From contig MJGA01000007.1 in NCBI GenBank assembly GCA_001910725.1, positions 930,001 through 994,000 of the forward strand: a DNA stretch of 64,000 nt, read 5' to 3'. The notes below the pieces were generated by a model. It ran no database searches, was not told the origin of the DNA, and saw only the letters and a list, made by a program, of their open reading frames with translations. Positions 1 through 12,600 of this stretch are shown here, piece after piece. The first letter of the stretch is position 1; every line of letters begins with the position of its first letter. Position numbers and translations under genes: made by a program. The stretch is from Phanerodontia chrysosporium. Its lineage: Eukaryota > Basidiomycota > Agaricomycetes > Polyporales > Phanerochaetaceae.

Positions 1-888
1 TAACATAGTCGGACAGCACGGCTCCAGCGTCCTCGGCGATCGAAGGTCCTGCAGCCAGCACGGGAGCGCGGGCCTTGGTCCGGAGGATAGGATCGATGTT
101 AAAGTACCCTTCTCGGCCCTTGATCCTCGTTCCACCTTCGCCATCGTATTCTATCCAATAGCAGAAAGCACCAGCATGCGAGATCGGCAGGTCGATCTGG
201 ATTGGCTTGGAGAAGTCTGTCGGTAGCCTATTGTCGAATGGTAAATCCACCGAGAAGCGATCGATAGTACGTTAAGAAGACTCACCAGCGTTCGCAGAAA
301 CGTGTCCTGTTAAAGCGACCGCCGTCGAGCGGGAAGTTCGTCTTGAAGACTCCATTCTTCGAAGCAGGCGTACCGGCCTCCAGCGAAACCCTCAGAACGT
401 ACGGGCTGTACGCCGGAGGCAGACGAATGTACTGTACAGATTATCAGCAGGGTGTCCAGGAAGCGAACATGGGCGTCGGCGCGTAGTCAGGACGTGCTTT
501 CCAGTCTGCAGCGATCTGCGCTCGTAGACGGATAATGTCGGCGTCCCAGTGTCCGCACAGCTGCCGAAGCTGCCCCGAGGACAGGGGTCAGCAGCGACAC
601 GATCTCTGTACGCTGGATGACGCGTCCGGAAGACAGGTACAGAAGGAGACGGTACGCAACTTGTTTCTCTTTGTTCGGACCGCCATCGGGGTCGAGCGCG
701 AGCTCGTAGACGCGAATGGGCTCGTCCTTCTTGAAGCCAGACTCAAAGAACTCGATAGCTTCATCAGCAGGGGTCCGTGGTGCAGGAGTCTTTGGGTAGC
801 GAGTAGGGGACGCTTCCCCCTCCTGGTCGAAACCGTTGGTCTTGGGTATGGCAATGGTCTGCTGGAGCTTGCGGGACTTGGTCGCCAT
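1..888 (-). CDS. GDB1: Glycogen debranching enzyme, N-terminal part (runs off the window)
   Basis: Bifunctional cytosolic enzyme of glycogen breakdown (4-alpha-glucanotransferase plus amylo-1,6-glucosidase). Only the first ~200 residues are present, in exons 661-888, 286-431 and 1-227, joined by canonical GT-AG introns. The visible part matches the N-terminal beta-sandwich region of eukaryotic debranching enzymes: YIRLPPAYSPY, GVFKTNFPLDGG, then HAGAFCYWIEYDG and GYFNIDPILRTKAR, in the order seen in Gdb1/AGL. The start ATG at 888 follows a pyrimidine-rich leader and precedes a basic, low-complexity stretch. The catalytic domains lie beyond base 1 and cannot be judged. The family call rests on motif order recalled from the family; the exon phases close, so no defect is seen. 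Confidence 0.78.
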
Positions 889-1331
889 CGTTGGGGACAA
901 CAACAACTACGACGAGGGGAATGGAGGAAAGGGGGGGAAAAGTGTGCAGGAAAGTCGTCGAAGATTGGCGAGGGTTATATAGCCGTCCAGACGTGGACGC
1001 GCGGGTTGACGGGCGCGGCGTGACCTGTCGATAATCGTTCAGTTTGGAAGGACGGCCGCTTTGACGTCACCACACCTCTCCCATCGCATCGATTGGCCCA
1101 TCGCGATTCGGCACTTGCCGCAGCCTGCCCAGACTCTGCGTCTCTCAAAGTCCATCGTGGTACGGGGTAAAATGCACTCGTTGCATACAGTACAATTACA
1201 AGGAAACAGCGTCAAGACAAATCTACATGTTCCCCAGCGCCAGTAGATTAGAAAATGGTGCAGAGAAAAGTGGAATAGTGTTACACATGCATGCCAAAGG
1301 AGAAGGGGGAAAGGAAAAGGACCAGGAAAGC
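889..1331. other. Intergenic: GDB1 upstream region and H2A downstream region
   Basis: 443 bp between the GDB1 start codon and the H2A stop codon. It must hold the GDB1 promoter and leader and the H2A 3' end. Short open frames here show no family resemblance. No other element was recognised. Confidence 0.6.
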
Positions 1332-1983
1332 TTACACCTCCTGCGAGGCACCCTCCTTCTTGCTGCCCTTGCTCGACTTCGAAGGGAGCAGGGCCGGATC
1401 GATGTGGGGGACAACACCACCCTGGCTGATAACAACGTCGCCAAGGAGCTTGTTCAACCTGAAACCAGAGTCAACACACGCCCGTCGAATATTGTGACGG
1501 CCACGTACTCCTCGTCGTTGCGAATAGCGAGCTGCAGGTGACGGGGAACAATACGCTGCTTCTTGTTGTCACGAGCGGCATTGCCAGCAAGCTCGAGAAT
1601 CTCAGCCGCAAGGTACTCGAGTACGGCAGCGAGATATACTACGATTCCAGATCAGACACATATGGGGGCTTGTAAGGGATGTATGTCACGCACCAGGAGC
1701 ACCCGCACCAACACGCTGAGCGTAGTTGCCCCTCTTGAGAAGACGGTGGACACGACCAACGGGGAACTGGAGACCGGCCTTCGCAGAGCGGGACTGCGAC
1801 TTGCTGGAATCACCACCAGCCTTGCCAGTAGAGGACTTGCCACTGGAAAACCGAGCGATATCGTTGGTTAGCGAACCGGTATGACGCGTGTGAGGATAAT
1901 GTCCTTACGCCTTGCCCTTGCCAGACTGCGTAATTCGTCAGTTTCAAGTCCAAATCTTTCAGTATGCAGTGTATGCGTACCAT
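1332..1983 (-). CDS. HTA1: Histone H2A (SQE-tail, H2A.X-like core histone)
   Basis: Core nucleosome histone, 141 residues from five exons: 1981-1983, 1909-1925, 1694-1842, 1509-1638, 1332-1458. The protein begins SGKGKAGKSS, then [17 protein letters not shown], the [14 protein letters not shown] helix, [13 protein letters not shown] and [14 protein letters not shown]. It ends ASQEV, so it carries the C-terminal SQ-E motif phosphorylated by PI3K-like kinases at DNA breaks in fungi. The first coding exon is the ATG alone: GTACGC follows at once, and the next exon restores the conserved second residue. The usual partner, an H2B gene, is not adjacent. Phases of all five exons close exactly. Confidence 0.96.
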
Positions 1984-2316
1984 ATTTGAGATTGGTTGTA
2001 GTGGTGAGGGGGTTTGGGAGCGACGAGAGGTGGTGGGTGGTGGTAGAGAGTTGAGGTTGGCCTCTGTGTACGCGCCGAAGCCTTTTAAAGCGCGTTGACA
2101 TTTCGAACTCCGCCGAGCGGACGCACTGTCACGTGATCCGACGCGGGTCGCGCGCGTGACAAGCGGTCGGCTCGATTTTTGTGAAGCGCTTTGCGTTCGC
2201 GTTGCTGTGCTTGCCTTTTGTCGAGACAGAAGTTTTTAATTACTGCGAAGACGAAGTACAACAGAAAGTTCGTGTTCCTCCCCATACCCATGCTTGACAT
2301 TCACTAGTTGTGTCGC
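1984..2316. promoter_or_regulatory. H2A upstream region
   Basis: 333 bp between the H2A ATG and the stop codon of the 6PGDH-like gene; the histone promoter must lie here. No TATA box or other motif was firmly identified. Confidence 0.4.
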
Positions 2317-4022
2317 CTATGCTGGGCACCACTCATAGTGCTCTGAGCCCTTCTGCACCTGCCCACCAAATCGTCCGGCATCCGAGTCCCACTTATCAAA
2401 CTTATGGGCGCCGAACCAGTCGAGCTCTGCCTCCATGAACATCGTGGGAAGCACTTCCGCGCCGACGTACTTGGTCCACTCGAGCGATGCGCCCAAGGTC
2501 GGGACATGCGCGTCGCGCTCGAGCGCCCAGAGCACGACGCGGCGCAGGCTCGCCATGGAGTCGACGAGCTCCGCAGTGAGTCGTGGATGCGCAGGGATGG
2601 TCGCGGAGGCGTCCTTGGGCTTGTTAGAACTATTTTCCACGGCGGCCCCATTGACTTGATCGGACTTCTTGTCGAAATCCGCGACGACGGGTTGAAACAC
2701 GCCCAGGATACCGTCGGACGAAATGATGCAGCCAGCACGCCAGATTTTGAGGCAAGTACCAAGTGAGACACCCCATCCCTCTTTCTCACTCTGCCGCGCT
2801 ATCAGCTGGAAGCCCTGTGTAAAGGCGGCTAGGCAGGAAGCGTAGACCGCTCTGCGGATGTCTTCGACGATCTTGCATTTCTCACCCTTGCTGAGGGTGG
2901 TGCGAGGGCAGATCGGCGGTGAGGGAAGCTTTAGGGTTTCGCCTATCTTGAGTCGCGCAGTGCGGTCAGCGGAGGCAAGACGCAAGAAGTGAGAAGCAGC
3001 GATCGTCGGGGATGACACGTGAATACGGGCCGCCTCAGCTACAGTCCAAGTGCCAGTCCCTTCGGTATCGTCCGCATCTTGAACGACCTTATCGACGACA
3101 GCCGAGAGGACGTGATCTTCGTTGTCTGAGACGCCAAGGGACGGGTCGCGTTTCTGACATATATCAACGCCTATGTCGATCAGGAATGTCTTCTTCTGCA
3201 GGAGAGTGAGTAAATGCTAGCATTTTACGAGAGTGTGCGCTCACCAATTCCGAAGTGTCACTCCACTGCTTGAATATCCCGCTGATCTCATCCAGCTCGC
3301 AACCCAAGTTGAAGCGCAACAAGGCCCAAGCTTCCGCAATCGCTCCCATCATACCCTGCTCGATGCCATTGTGGACCATCTTGACGTAGTGTCCAGAGCC
3401 ACCGGGCCCAATGGGCGCGACACACGGGTTGCCATCGGAGTCCTTGGCGGCAACCTTCTCGAGCAATGGCATAACGCGCTGCAGAGCGGCGGGGTCGCCT
3501 CCGGGTGACATCGAAGGGCCGTGTCTCGCGCTTTGGTAACCGCCGCTTACGCCGAGACCGATGTAGTCAATGTTCTGCTCGCGTTTGAGCTGGGCTTGGC
3601 GTCGTTCGGTGTTCTGGTACCACTCATTACCGCCGTTAAGGATGATGTCGCCCTTGGCAAGATGAGGCCGCAGAGCGTCGAGCACCTGGTCAGCGGGGCT
3701 GCCATGCGTAATGCTGAATACGAAGAGCCGGTGTCCTGGGGATGGGAGAGATTGGACGAAGGACTGATAGTCTTTGTACCCTTTGACCTTCCCCTTGACC
3801 TTGGGGTTCTTCTCCGCCATCTCAACCGCTGTGTCGACGTTCTCACCCTTCACATCGAATACGGACACCTCAGGGCCAGCCTCTGCAAAGAGATGGCACA
3901 TCATTGAGCCCATGCTACCAGCCCCAACGACGCCGACCTAGTCCACGTTAGGTCGCAGTGTGCAAAAGGCGCAGGGGGGAGGGGGGGGGGCTGCTCACCT
4001 TCGTATACTTCGTCGTGCTCAT
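2317..4022 (-). CDS. 6-phosphogluconate dehydrogenase-like protein (atypical active site)
   Basis: Homologue of the NADP-dependent decarboxylating enzyme of the oxidative pentose phosphate pathway; 531 residues, exons 3999-4022, 3245-3937, 2317-3195. An N-terminal Rossmann domain (VGVVGAGSMGSM) is followed by the GVSGG loop and GPGGSGHYVKMVHNGIE, which keep the catalytic Lys and Glu. The C-terminal all-helical domain ends with FGAHKFD. Compared with the sheep/human enzyme (residue roles recalled, not computed), several phosphate or substrate contacts differ: NGIEY reads NGIEQ, KGTGKW reads EGTGTW, and RDYFGAH reads LDWFGAH. It is also some 45 residues longer than the usual ~490. It may be a diverged paralogue with altered substrate. 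Intron 1 has a long G run (+ strand 3974-3990). Confidence 0.85.
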
Positions 4023-4937
4023 CGGTGCGCGTGTACAGGATGATGCAAGAATGCCGAGTAGTATAAAGAAACAGGACGACGCTTGCTGCTTATATGCATC
4101 GTCGAACAGTGGAGGCGAACACTGTCTCTACGTCACTGAGGTGCTAGTGAAGTCAGCGTCAGCTCCGTGTCTTCTGACAGCGGACGAGCGTACTGTTTTG
4201 TGACATTTCGCAGATGCTTGCATGCAGGAATAGCACCACGCAGGGAATACAACATGCACACCGGCGGTAAGCCTTACACGACAAAGCAGCACGATGGACA
4301 AGGGTGAATATTTGAATGGTCGGCACCACACGAGCCTGGTTAATCGCTTAGTGTGGTCGGCATATAGGGCAATTTGCTGATAACAACCAAGTGATCGGAC
4401 TTGTGATCACCGGCGATCATATCCATCCTTGTCTTCCATCCATCGCCACACCGTCGGAGGTGCAAATATCTTAACCTCACGCTATTACAGGTCGTCGCCG
4501 CTCTGAAAAGCTGCATACCCGCACAACGGACGCGTTACGTGGAGCACAGCGCATCAAGGCATGGTCGTGTGTGCTCGGCTAAGGTGGCGGTCAAACAAGG
4601 AAACAACGCACCATCTCCCCTACTCAAAGCAGCGCGCCTTCTTGCCGCTGCATCCATTTGGCCTGGGACACCGGAGCTCCCACGCCCAGCCAGCGGAAGG
4701 CGACCCACGTGATACACGTGTTGGCTTTCTCCGCGATGAGGCGCGCGGGGACTCATTGCTCTGGGTTGAGAATAGGCGGTGCATCAGCCTCGAGGTCCAC
4801 ATACCCCTCGTATCGCGTATAATTTGGGCCATTCCAGCACGCTGCCCTGCTGCGAAAACACACCTCAGCCTCGCTGTTGCATGTATCTCTCCATCTCGTG
4901 GCAGACCACTAGAAGAATACCCAGTTAGCCACGACTC
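4023..4937. other. Intergenic: divergent promoter region
   Basis: 915 bp between the divergent starts of the 6PGDH-like gene and the M50B-like peptidase gene. Open frames inside it lack recognisable domains and none shows a credible exon structure. Both promoters must lie here; no specific site was identified. Confidence 0.5.
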
Positions 4938-6154
4938 ATGTCTACTCCTGCCTACGTTCCTCGTCCCCCAGTCGCTCCCCCACTACCAACGATGCCGCCC
5001 ACTCCTCCACTCACGCCAACTCACGATCAAGTATGTGTATCGCTCTTGCTATTTCCGCCACTTACTGACAAAGCGCCGCCCTAAGGTGCCCACACTTTAT
5101 GTTGTACGTGCTCTTCCGGTCAGCTCGCGAAGGCGGGAGCTCACGAAACACAGATTGTAGTCTACGCTGTTGTAATATTCGCCTTTTGGAACATCCCCGG
5201 CGTGCGGGTGCTCATCAACCCATTGAAGCTCTTCACCATCGGCTGGCATGAACTTTGTCACATAACGGCGGTCAGTCTGTCCAAAGCCTTCCATGCGCGT
5301 CCATGCTGACAGTATGTTAGGCAATCTTCACCGGTGGAACTATAGTGCGAGTATGCATCGACCCCGACCTCGGCGGGGCGACGATAGTCGAAGGCGGAGT
5401 GCCTACACTCATCCTGTCGGCCGGGTACATCGGTTCCACCATGTTCGGAGGCGTGTTGATCTTGGCGGGGTTTGATACCCTAGTGGCGAAGATCATGAGT
5501 TTCATTATCGGGATTGGGCTTCTGTGCCCTCTAGTTCTTGTACGCGATAAACTGTAAGTGTTGCACTTGTTCCGCCTCAAGCATATATTGACTGTTCTCA
5601 GGACGATAATAACGACATTGCTGTACGAAGGTCTGCTTGTCGGTTTCTGGTTTATTGATCATGCGTGCGTGCTGTTTGCGGTTCATGAAGACTGTCGACT
5701 AAGTGCAAGCAAAACAGGCAAGCATTGCGCTGGTATTGTCTATTCCTCGGGGTCATGAAGTATGTGCAGCATGTATGATCAGTCCTTCGTCCGCTCACCC
5801 GCACATTATAGCACGCTGTATGTGATATGGGACATCGCAGACGACAAGTACTTCCGAAAAGCCAATGACTCAGACGCGACACAATTCTCAATGCTCTATC
5901 CCGCTCTTGGGCCCCACAGTACGTGACTAGTCGTATAGATGGAGACGACGCATGGCGCTGACGATCAAGAATACAGTCTGGGGTCTCTTGTGGATCATTT
6001 TCGAGGTTGCGATCCTAGTAGGGTTTGTCCTCCTTGGTGTCGTGTGCTTCAAACAGGATACTGCACAGATGCGCGCGCAGGCTGGTGAGCGGGTTGTATT
6101 GCCTGTATAGTCATAAACTGATGGAATCTCGCAGCGGTATTTCTTCCAACATAA
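4938..6154 (+). CDS. M50B-like membrane metallopeptidase family protein
   Basis: Multi-pass membrane protein of 266 residues from nine exons (4938-5030, 5086-5103, 5154-5270, 5321-5553, 5602-5664, 5718-5759, 5812-5918, 5977-6084, 6135-6154). A proline-rich N-terminus precedes a hydrophobic helix (IVVYAVVIFAFW). Then comes GWHELCHITA, the HExxH zinc site expected for the M50B-like family, followed by further hydrophobic segments and WDIADDKYFRK, a stretch with the acidic pattern seen near the second metal-binding region in this family. The family is widespread in fungi and plants, and few members have an assigned substrate. Exon 2 is only 18 nt. All phases close. Peptidase activity is inferred from the motif only. 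Confidence 0.85.
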
Positions 6155-6778
6155 TGCTAACCAGTCCCCTTCGTCGCTGTGCGGACGATGGAGCGATGGA
6201 CAAAAGTCGGTGCAATCTAGACTTAGGAATAGCAGGGCGCCGCCCATTGTATTATTATTATCATCATGTATGCGATGCTTTGATACCTACACCACTGTCG
6301 TTTATACTTACCTTACACACCTTGCTGGTCGACGTTATCGTGTGGAGTACTGTATGTGTTCACATGCGGTGTTCCGTCTGCGGTCCGGCTAATCACCTCC
6401 GAGCGTATCGGGTGTCCCTTGAGGCTGAAGGTCATCCTCCTCCTGCTATCCCACCACATAACTACTACACTAGCCACGGTTGTCTTGCTGTCATTCGTAC
6501 ATGAGGCCTTGCAGTAGAGTGTCTTAGGCGCATGTGCGTCGCCGTGCGCCAGGGTCCCCCGCGCTCGATCAACTCGACCTCAAACTTGACACGGACCCTC
6601 ACCCTCGCGAGAATCGGCATTGTCGCACGCACTCTTGCATATCATGCACGACGAAGCATGTGCTCCAGGCCGGCCGAAGTGTTGTCCCATGGTCTGTGGG
6701 AAGTGCTTATAAGCCGGTTGTGTATCAGCGAAACGGGCGCGCTCTACCTCGACTCGGTACCCGCATCCCGCCTTAGCC
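6155..6778. other. Intergenic
   Basis: 624 bp between two + strand genes: 3' end of the M50B-like gene and promoter of the carboxypeptidase S gene. Short open frames on both strands show no family resemblance. Confidence 0.5.
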
Positions 6779-8769
6779 ATGTCCAAGTCATCCACGACGT
6801 ACCCCCTTGAGAAGGGCGACCTCCCCGCCCCCGCGCCTCATCGCCAGGCTCCGCGACGCGTCCTGAGCCGCGGCTTCACCTTCCTGCTCGCCGCCATCTG
6901 CGCGGGCCTCGCGTTGTGCACGCTTGGCCCGCAGGTCCTTGCGGGGCGTTTTGCGACAAGCGAGGTGACGCTTAAGGGGGATCTCTGCCCGCAGGAGAGC
7001 CCTCTCGTTCCGTCTACGAATGGCCAGCTCTGGCAAGAACTCGGGCAGAAGTATAGCACCGACGAGTTCCTGCACCAGGCTGTCGAATGGCTGGGCGGCG
7101 CAGTCCGGGTTCCGTGCGTGATATTACCTCCCTTATCCAGCATATGCGCTCATGACACACGTGTGTAGGACGGAGAGCTATGACAAGATGGCCCCCGTCG
7201 GCCAAGATCCGCGCTGGGAGGTGTTTGCGCCTTTCCACGAATACCTGCTGAAGGCGTTCCCGAATGTACACGCGACGCTCAAGCTCACCAAAGTGAACAC
7301 GTATGGCTTGGTGTATGTGTGGGAGGGCTCAGACGCGTCGCTCAAGCCGCTCCTGCTGACTGCCCACCAAGATGTCGTCCCAGTCAACCCGGAGAGCATC
7401 GATGAGTGGACACACCCGCCGTTCTCGGGCTACTTCGACGGCGAGCGTATCTGGGGTCGAGGCTCGTCCGACGATAAGAGCGGCCTCATAGGCATCATGT
7501 GAGCAATCTGTGCTCACTCATCGCTCCATGGCTAACGATATGCAGGACCACAATCGAGACGCTGATTCAGAACGACTTCAGACCAACGCGCTCCGTCTAC
7601 CTCGCGTTCGGCTTCGATGAGGAGGCTAGTGGGTTGCACGGCGCGTCGGCAATCGGCAAGTACTTGCTGGAGACGTACGGCGAGAATGCGTTCTCGCTTC
7701 TCGTTGATGAGGGCGGCGACTACAGTATCGAATATGGGCAGGCATACGCGACGGTTGGCACAGCCGAGAAGGGCTACATGGACGTGCGCGTCGAAGTCAC
7801 ATCTCCTGGCGGCCACTCCAGTGTGCCACCGGCTCACACCAGCATCGGCATTCTCTCTCAACTTCTCGTCCACGTCGAACAGCACCCATACAAAGCCGAG
7901 CTCAAGCGCGGGACACCGATGTATCAGAAGACGCAATGCCTTGCTGCATACGCTCCCGAGCTCCCGAGCAAGGTGCGCAAGGCGATCCAGAAAGCAAACA
8001 AGTCGGACAAGGCCTTGAAGGCGGCGGAGAAGGCGCTGTTCGCGGACCTCCGCTTCAAGGCCCTCGTCGGCACAACGCAGGCAATCGACCTTATTCAGGG
8101 CGGCGTGAAGACGAACGCTCTGCCGGAAAGCGCATGGGCGGTCGTGAACCACCGTATCGCAACGGACAGCTCCGTCGGCGCAACGCAGGAGCACGATACC
8201 CAGCTGTTGTACCACCTCGCGCAGCAATTCAACCTGTCCTATACCGCCTTCGGCGAGCGCATTGGCGATGCGAACGCGCCCGCGTACGGAACATTGACCT
8301 TGAGCGACGCGTGGGGCGCGGCACTAGAGCCCGCTCCGATCACGCCGTCCGCGGGCCACGACGCTGGTGCCTTCAAGCTGCTCGCGGGCACGATCAAGAC
8401 AGTCTACCGTGCACACAGAAACGTCACCGATGACGAGACAGTCATCGTCAGTCCCGGTATCATGTCTGGGAACACAGGTTAGTCCCGGTAGGCACGCACA
8501 CTAGCGAGCTTCGTTGACGCCGCGCCCAGACACTCGTCACTACTGGCCGCTCACGAAGAACATCTTCCGCTACAGCCATTCGTGGTCGGGCAACCGAAGC
8601 TGGCTCTCACGCGGCGTGCACACCGTGAACGAAGGTGAGTCTTGGGCTCAGCGACTGTCGTCAGCGTGCGCTGATATTCTGTGCAGCCATCTATGCGGAC
8701 CAATACTTGGAGATGATCCGATTCTTCACCACTCTTATTCTCAACGCGGATGAGTCGCGGACGATTTAG
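6779..8769 (+). CDS. CPS1: Vacuolar carboxypeptidase S (peptidase M20)
   Basis: Zinc carboxypeptidase that releases C-terminal residues, including Gly, from peptides in the vacuole. 594 residues; exons 6779-7113, 7169-7498, 7546-8477, 8530-8634, 8687-8769. An N-terminal cytosolic tail rich in Pro precedes one hydrophobic segment (about residues 32-54), as in the membrane-anchored yeast precursor. M20 signatures follow in order: TAHQDVVPV (first metal His), GRGSSDDKSG (bridging Asp), FDEEASG (catalytic and metal Glu), and GHDAGAF near the C-terminus. The dimerisation insert begins around SPGGHSSVPP. Length and motif order are normal for Cps1. No defect is seen. Confidence 0.93.
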
Positions 8770-9651
8770 TCGCCGAACTGAGGCAACAAGAGTGATCGTT
8801 GCGAGCGAACACAACAGTGAACATGTATTCCATAGAAGAACAAATCGATGTCAGCTTGGTTGGCGAGCGAGCCCGAGTTCACATCGATTACCGTAGGCGG
8901 CCATGCTCGGTCGACGATGAGTAAGCTGGAAGATATTACATGTCGTCCGCGTACCGCCGGCCTAGATACTAACACCTACGCGGCACATTTGTTACAAGCT
9001 AGCCGGGCCATAGAGCTCGAGCGGAACGCATAGTTGCCGCAAGTGTGGAAATTGCGACGGCATGATTCCGCTAGGTAGGTCCGTTGAACCCAAGTTTATT
9101 CAGAATTGCGCTGGGCACCGTCTGGATCAAGACCTTGAGAGATTAGACTTGCGGGTGTCGGGATATTATGTCCGTGAGCATCCTTCGCGCGTGTCCGACA
9201 CAGCCTACGTGACAAGCGGTGCGGAGGGGGAGAGTTGAAACCTGCAATACCGAGCGCAGTGCTCCAAAAAGCTTGTCGCTGCCGGAGCTTGTGCAGATAA
9301 TAGAGGCACCATTGGGCAATATGAGGGCAATTCAACGGGTGTCGCATGCAGTTCGAGGCCGCAGGCGAGTCTAGCAGAAATAGGAGACCTTGGGGGTGGA
9401 AGCGGAAGGATACAGACAACCAAGTTTCAGGGCGTGTGACTCGCCGCCCTGGTGACAGGAGTGACCTGCTGTAACCAGCGGTGTGACCGTAACGGCGGAA
9501 GCGCGCATTAGGCGGGTCGAGGTCTAATTGCCCGCTGGTTGCTGCCGCTCATCACCACTCTCGCCGTCGCCGACGCTGTTTCCGACGCTGACCGACCTAT
9601 TTCACCATCCTGAGCCGCCCTGGCGACTCGAGCTACCTCAGAGACGCCGCC
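8770..9651. other. Intergenic
   Basis: 882 bp between CPS1 and the LIM-RhoGAP gene, both on the + strand. It should contain the RhoGAP promoter and leader; a pyrimidine-rich stretch lies before the ATG. No gene or repeat recognised. Confidence 0.5.
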
Positions 9652-12600
9652 ATGAACGACCCAATGGACCAGGGCAGGCAAGAGATGTACTCCGTCGGTT
9701 CTCCTCCTGGTCAATCAGCGCTGGCCTACATGAGCGAGGACCCCGACGGCTACCGTGATGACCTACGCTCATCGAGCGTCCCCAAGAATGGGCCCACCTC
9801 GGCCCCTCCTGTCAATGGAAACCACACCCTTGAACGACCGCACTTCCCGACCCGCGCTTCCACTGTGAGCTCGCCCCATGACCTGGATCACAAGAAACCC
9901 AAGTCGGTAGACCACCCTCATGCTCGCAGCGAGGACTTGAACCACTCGACTATTGGTAGCAGCAACGATTTGTATGCTGCAGAACGCTCGTACTCGAAGC
10001 AAGGCTTCCTAAGCGCGAGTCGGCCCTCCACCCCGGCGGGCTCTAACAACCACACCCATGCGTCCTCCTCTGATCATTCCGACTCTCATAGACGTCGGCC
10101 TCCAAGCGTCGCCTCTGACCGATCTGGCCAATCGGAGTCCCCGCCCAACGATGCTGATGTAACCAATGCCGCGACGTCTACAAACCATAGCATGACCAGC
10201 ACGAACATCGCATCTTCGTAAGTTTATCCCTCCCCTATCCACGAAGGGTACCATCGCACATGAGGGTCTCTCATGCAATGCGTGAGACGTCTTTTATGAA
10301 GCGGTCGCTGACGATCCATTCCTACGCAGAACATGCACTGCTTGTGGAAAGGCGATGGCCGGTGCATTCGTGCGTGCTTTGGGAGCAGTGTATCACCTTA
10401 ACTGCTTCACATGCATGGTGAGCAAAGCTGAGCTTATGCTGTTTATTGTGGGCTCATTCGTCTCCAGGATTGTGGTGCTGTTGTTGCCTCGAAGTTCTTC
10501 CCAATTGATGGCCCTGATGGTAAACAACATCCGCTGTGCGAGCGGGATTACTTTCGCCGGCTGAACTTGATATGTGCGAAGTGTGGGCAAGCACTTCGAG
10601 GGAGTTACATCACCGCATGCAGTGCGTACACGCATTTTCCTACTGCGTTTTTCCCCGTAACACTTGTGTGTCAGACAAGAAGTTCCATGTGGACCACTTC
10701 ACCTGCTCGGTCTGCCCCACCCTCTTCGGCCCGCAAGACTCGTATTATGAACACGAAGGCGATGTATACTGCCATTTCCATTATTCAACTCGCTTCGCTA
10801 CGAAGTGCGCGGGCTGCAACAGCGCAATCCTGAAGCAATTTGTCGAAATTAATCGGAATATGCGCGATGAATGTTGGCATCCAGAGTGTTACATGATCAA
10901 TAAGGTCCGTATGGCTCCATCCCCAAGCACTGTCGTCTGACTCTTGATGTCACGCTTTGACAGTTCTGGAATGTGAAAGTCAACGTCCGGCGACCGAACA
11001 GCCTACTACCGTCTTCGGAGACTGTAGATCAGCCCCTCCGGAGCAGCCATGGATAGAAGAGGAGAAACGGGAGACACCCACGTCTCTCAAAGACAAGCAA
11101 ATACGCATGGAACAGCAGGTGTACCGGATATGGACGTCAGTGATTTTTTTTTCTCGGCATGTCGACTTAGGCTGACTCCCGATGTAAGGGTGCTCTCGGC
11201 CTTCGAGGAGTCAAGTGCTGCCTGCATATCAGATATGCTTCGGCAGGTCAGCAACGGGCAATATCTGGAAGCGATCCGAATGGCGGAGAAGTTTATTCTC
11301 CACGTCGAGGTGCTATTTGCAACGATTGATGACCTGGAGTATCAATTTGCGCGCCTCAACTTGAAAGGTGGGTACCTTGATCCTTTTTCTCGCATGTATT
11401 CAAGGGTCATGATCAGGGATGTCACATGTCCGGGAGGCGCGTATGCTCTGTCGCAAAACCGTGGACCTCTTCACGCTGCTCTCTCATACGCAAGAGACTG
11501 GCGCTCGGCGGATGGGCATGACACAAGAGCTACTCGCGCTTGTGACCGGCCTGGCGCACTATCTCAAGATCCTCATCCGCATTGCTTTGACCGGAGCATT
11601 AAAGCTGGAACGCGAGCAAGATGTACGCGAGGCGCTGGGCTCATTTTTGGACAAGCTCCACATGCTGGCTATTCAGGGTGGTAATCCATCAGCGAAACGC
11701 ATGATGAAGCGGGTCAACGGCGAGATCCTTGCTCCTGGCGACCAGGGCAATGCCGGCACGCAAGGTGTCACATATGGCTTCAAGAGCTTGGCTCCGGAGA
11801 ACGCTGGCGAATCGCCGTTTGCAGTTGGTCCTCGAGATCCAGCCCTGGCGAAGGTGCCTGTTGTCAACCCTCCGTCCGACCTCTGCGTCAAGTGCAACCA
11901 GACCGTAGAGGAAGATTGCGCCAGGCTAGGCACGTATCAACGATGGCATTCCCACTGCTTACAGTGCGCGACATGCGGCAAGGCCGCTGCCGTGCCGGCT
12001 CCGAAGGAGAATGCCCCGAAGCCTATCCAAGACGGTGCCAACCTGGACGATCGGGAGAAGGAAAAAAGTGAGAGCGGTGCAGCTCCTAAGCTGTCCTCTG
12101 CTCGACGGCCTCCCGCGAATGTTAAGGGCTTCGTATACGATCCGGACTCGATAAAGGATACGCAACAGTTCGGACTCGTGCCAACCGTCATCCTTTGCAC
12201 GGACCATGCGCACCCTAACTGCCGGTCCGGCTTCCAGGCGGTTTCGCGGTTGGAGCAGTACGCATTCCTTCTCAATGTCGCGCTGCGAAGGCTGTACGTG
12301 CTGCTCAAGAAGCGGGGAGTCGTTCCTGCCACACCTAGTGAGTTAGCATGTATTCCTAGATTCTTGTCCTGACATCATGTCCTCGAAGGCGCTCCCTCTC
12401 CACGCGAAGGCGGTCAGGATCCATACGGAGAGGATATCAATCGTCTCAAGTCCGTTCACCTCGACCGAAAGCTGTCGGCCACCGCGCGCGTACCCAAGCG
12501 TTCGACTATCGTCGAGAGTCCGACGGGGAAGGTCGCGCATCCGGCAGATCTGACCCACCGGGAGGGTTCGCACCAACGTGGCCACAGCAACAGCATCCGC

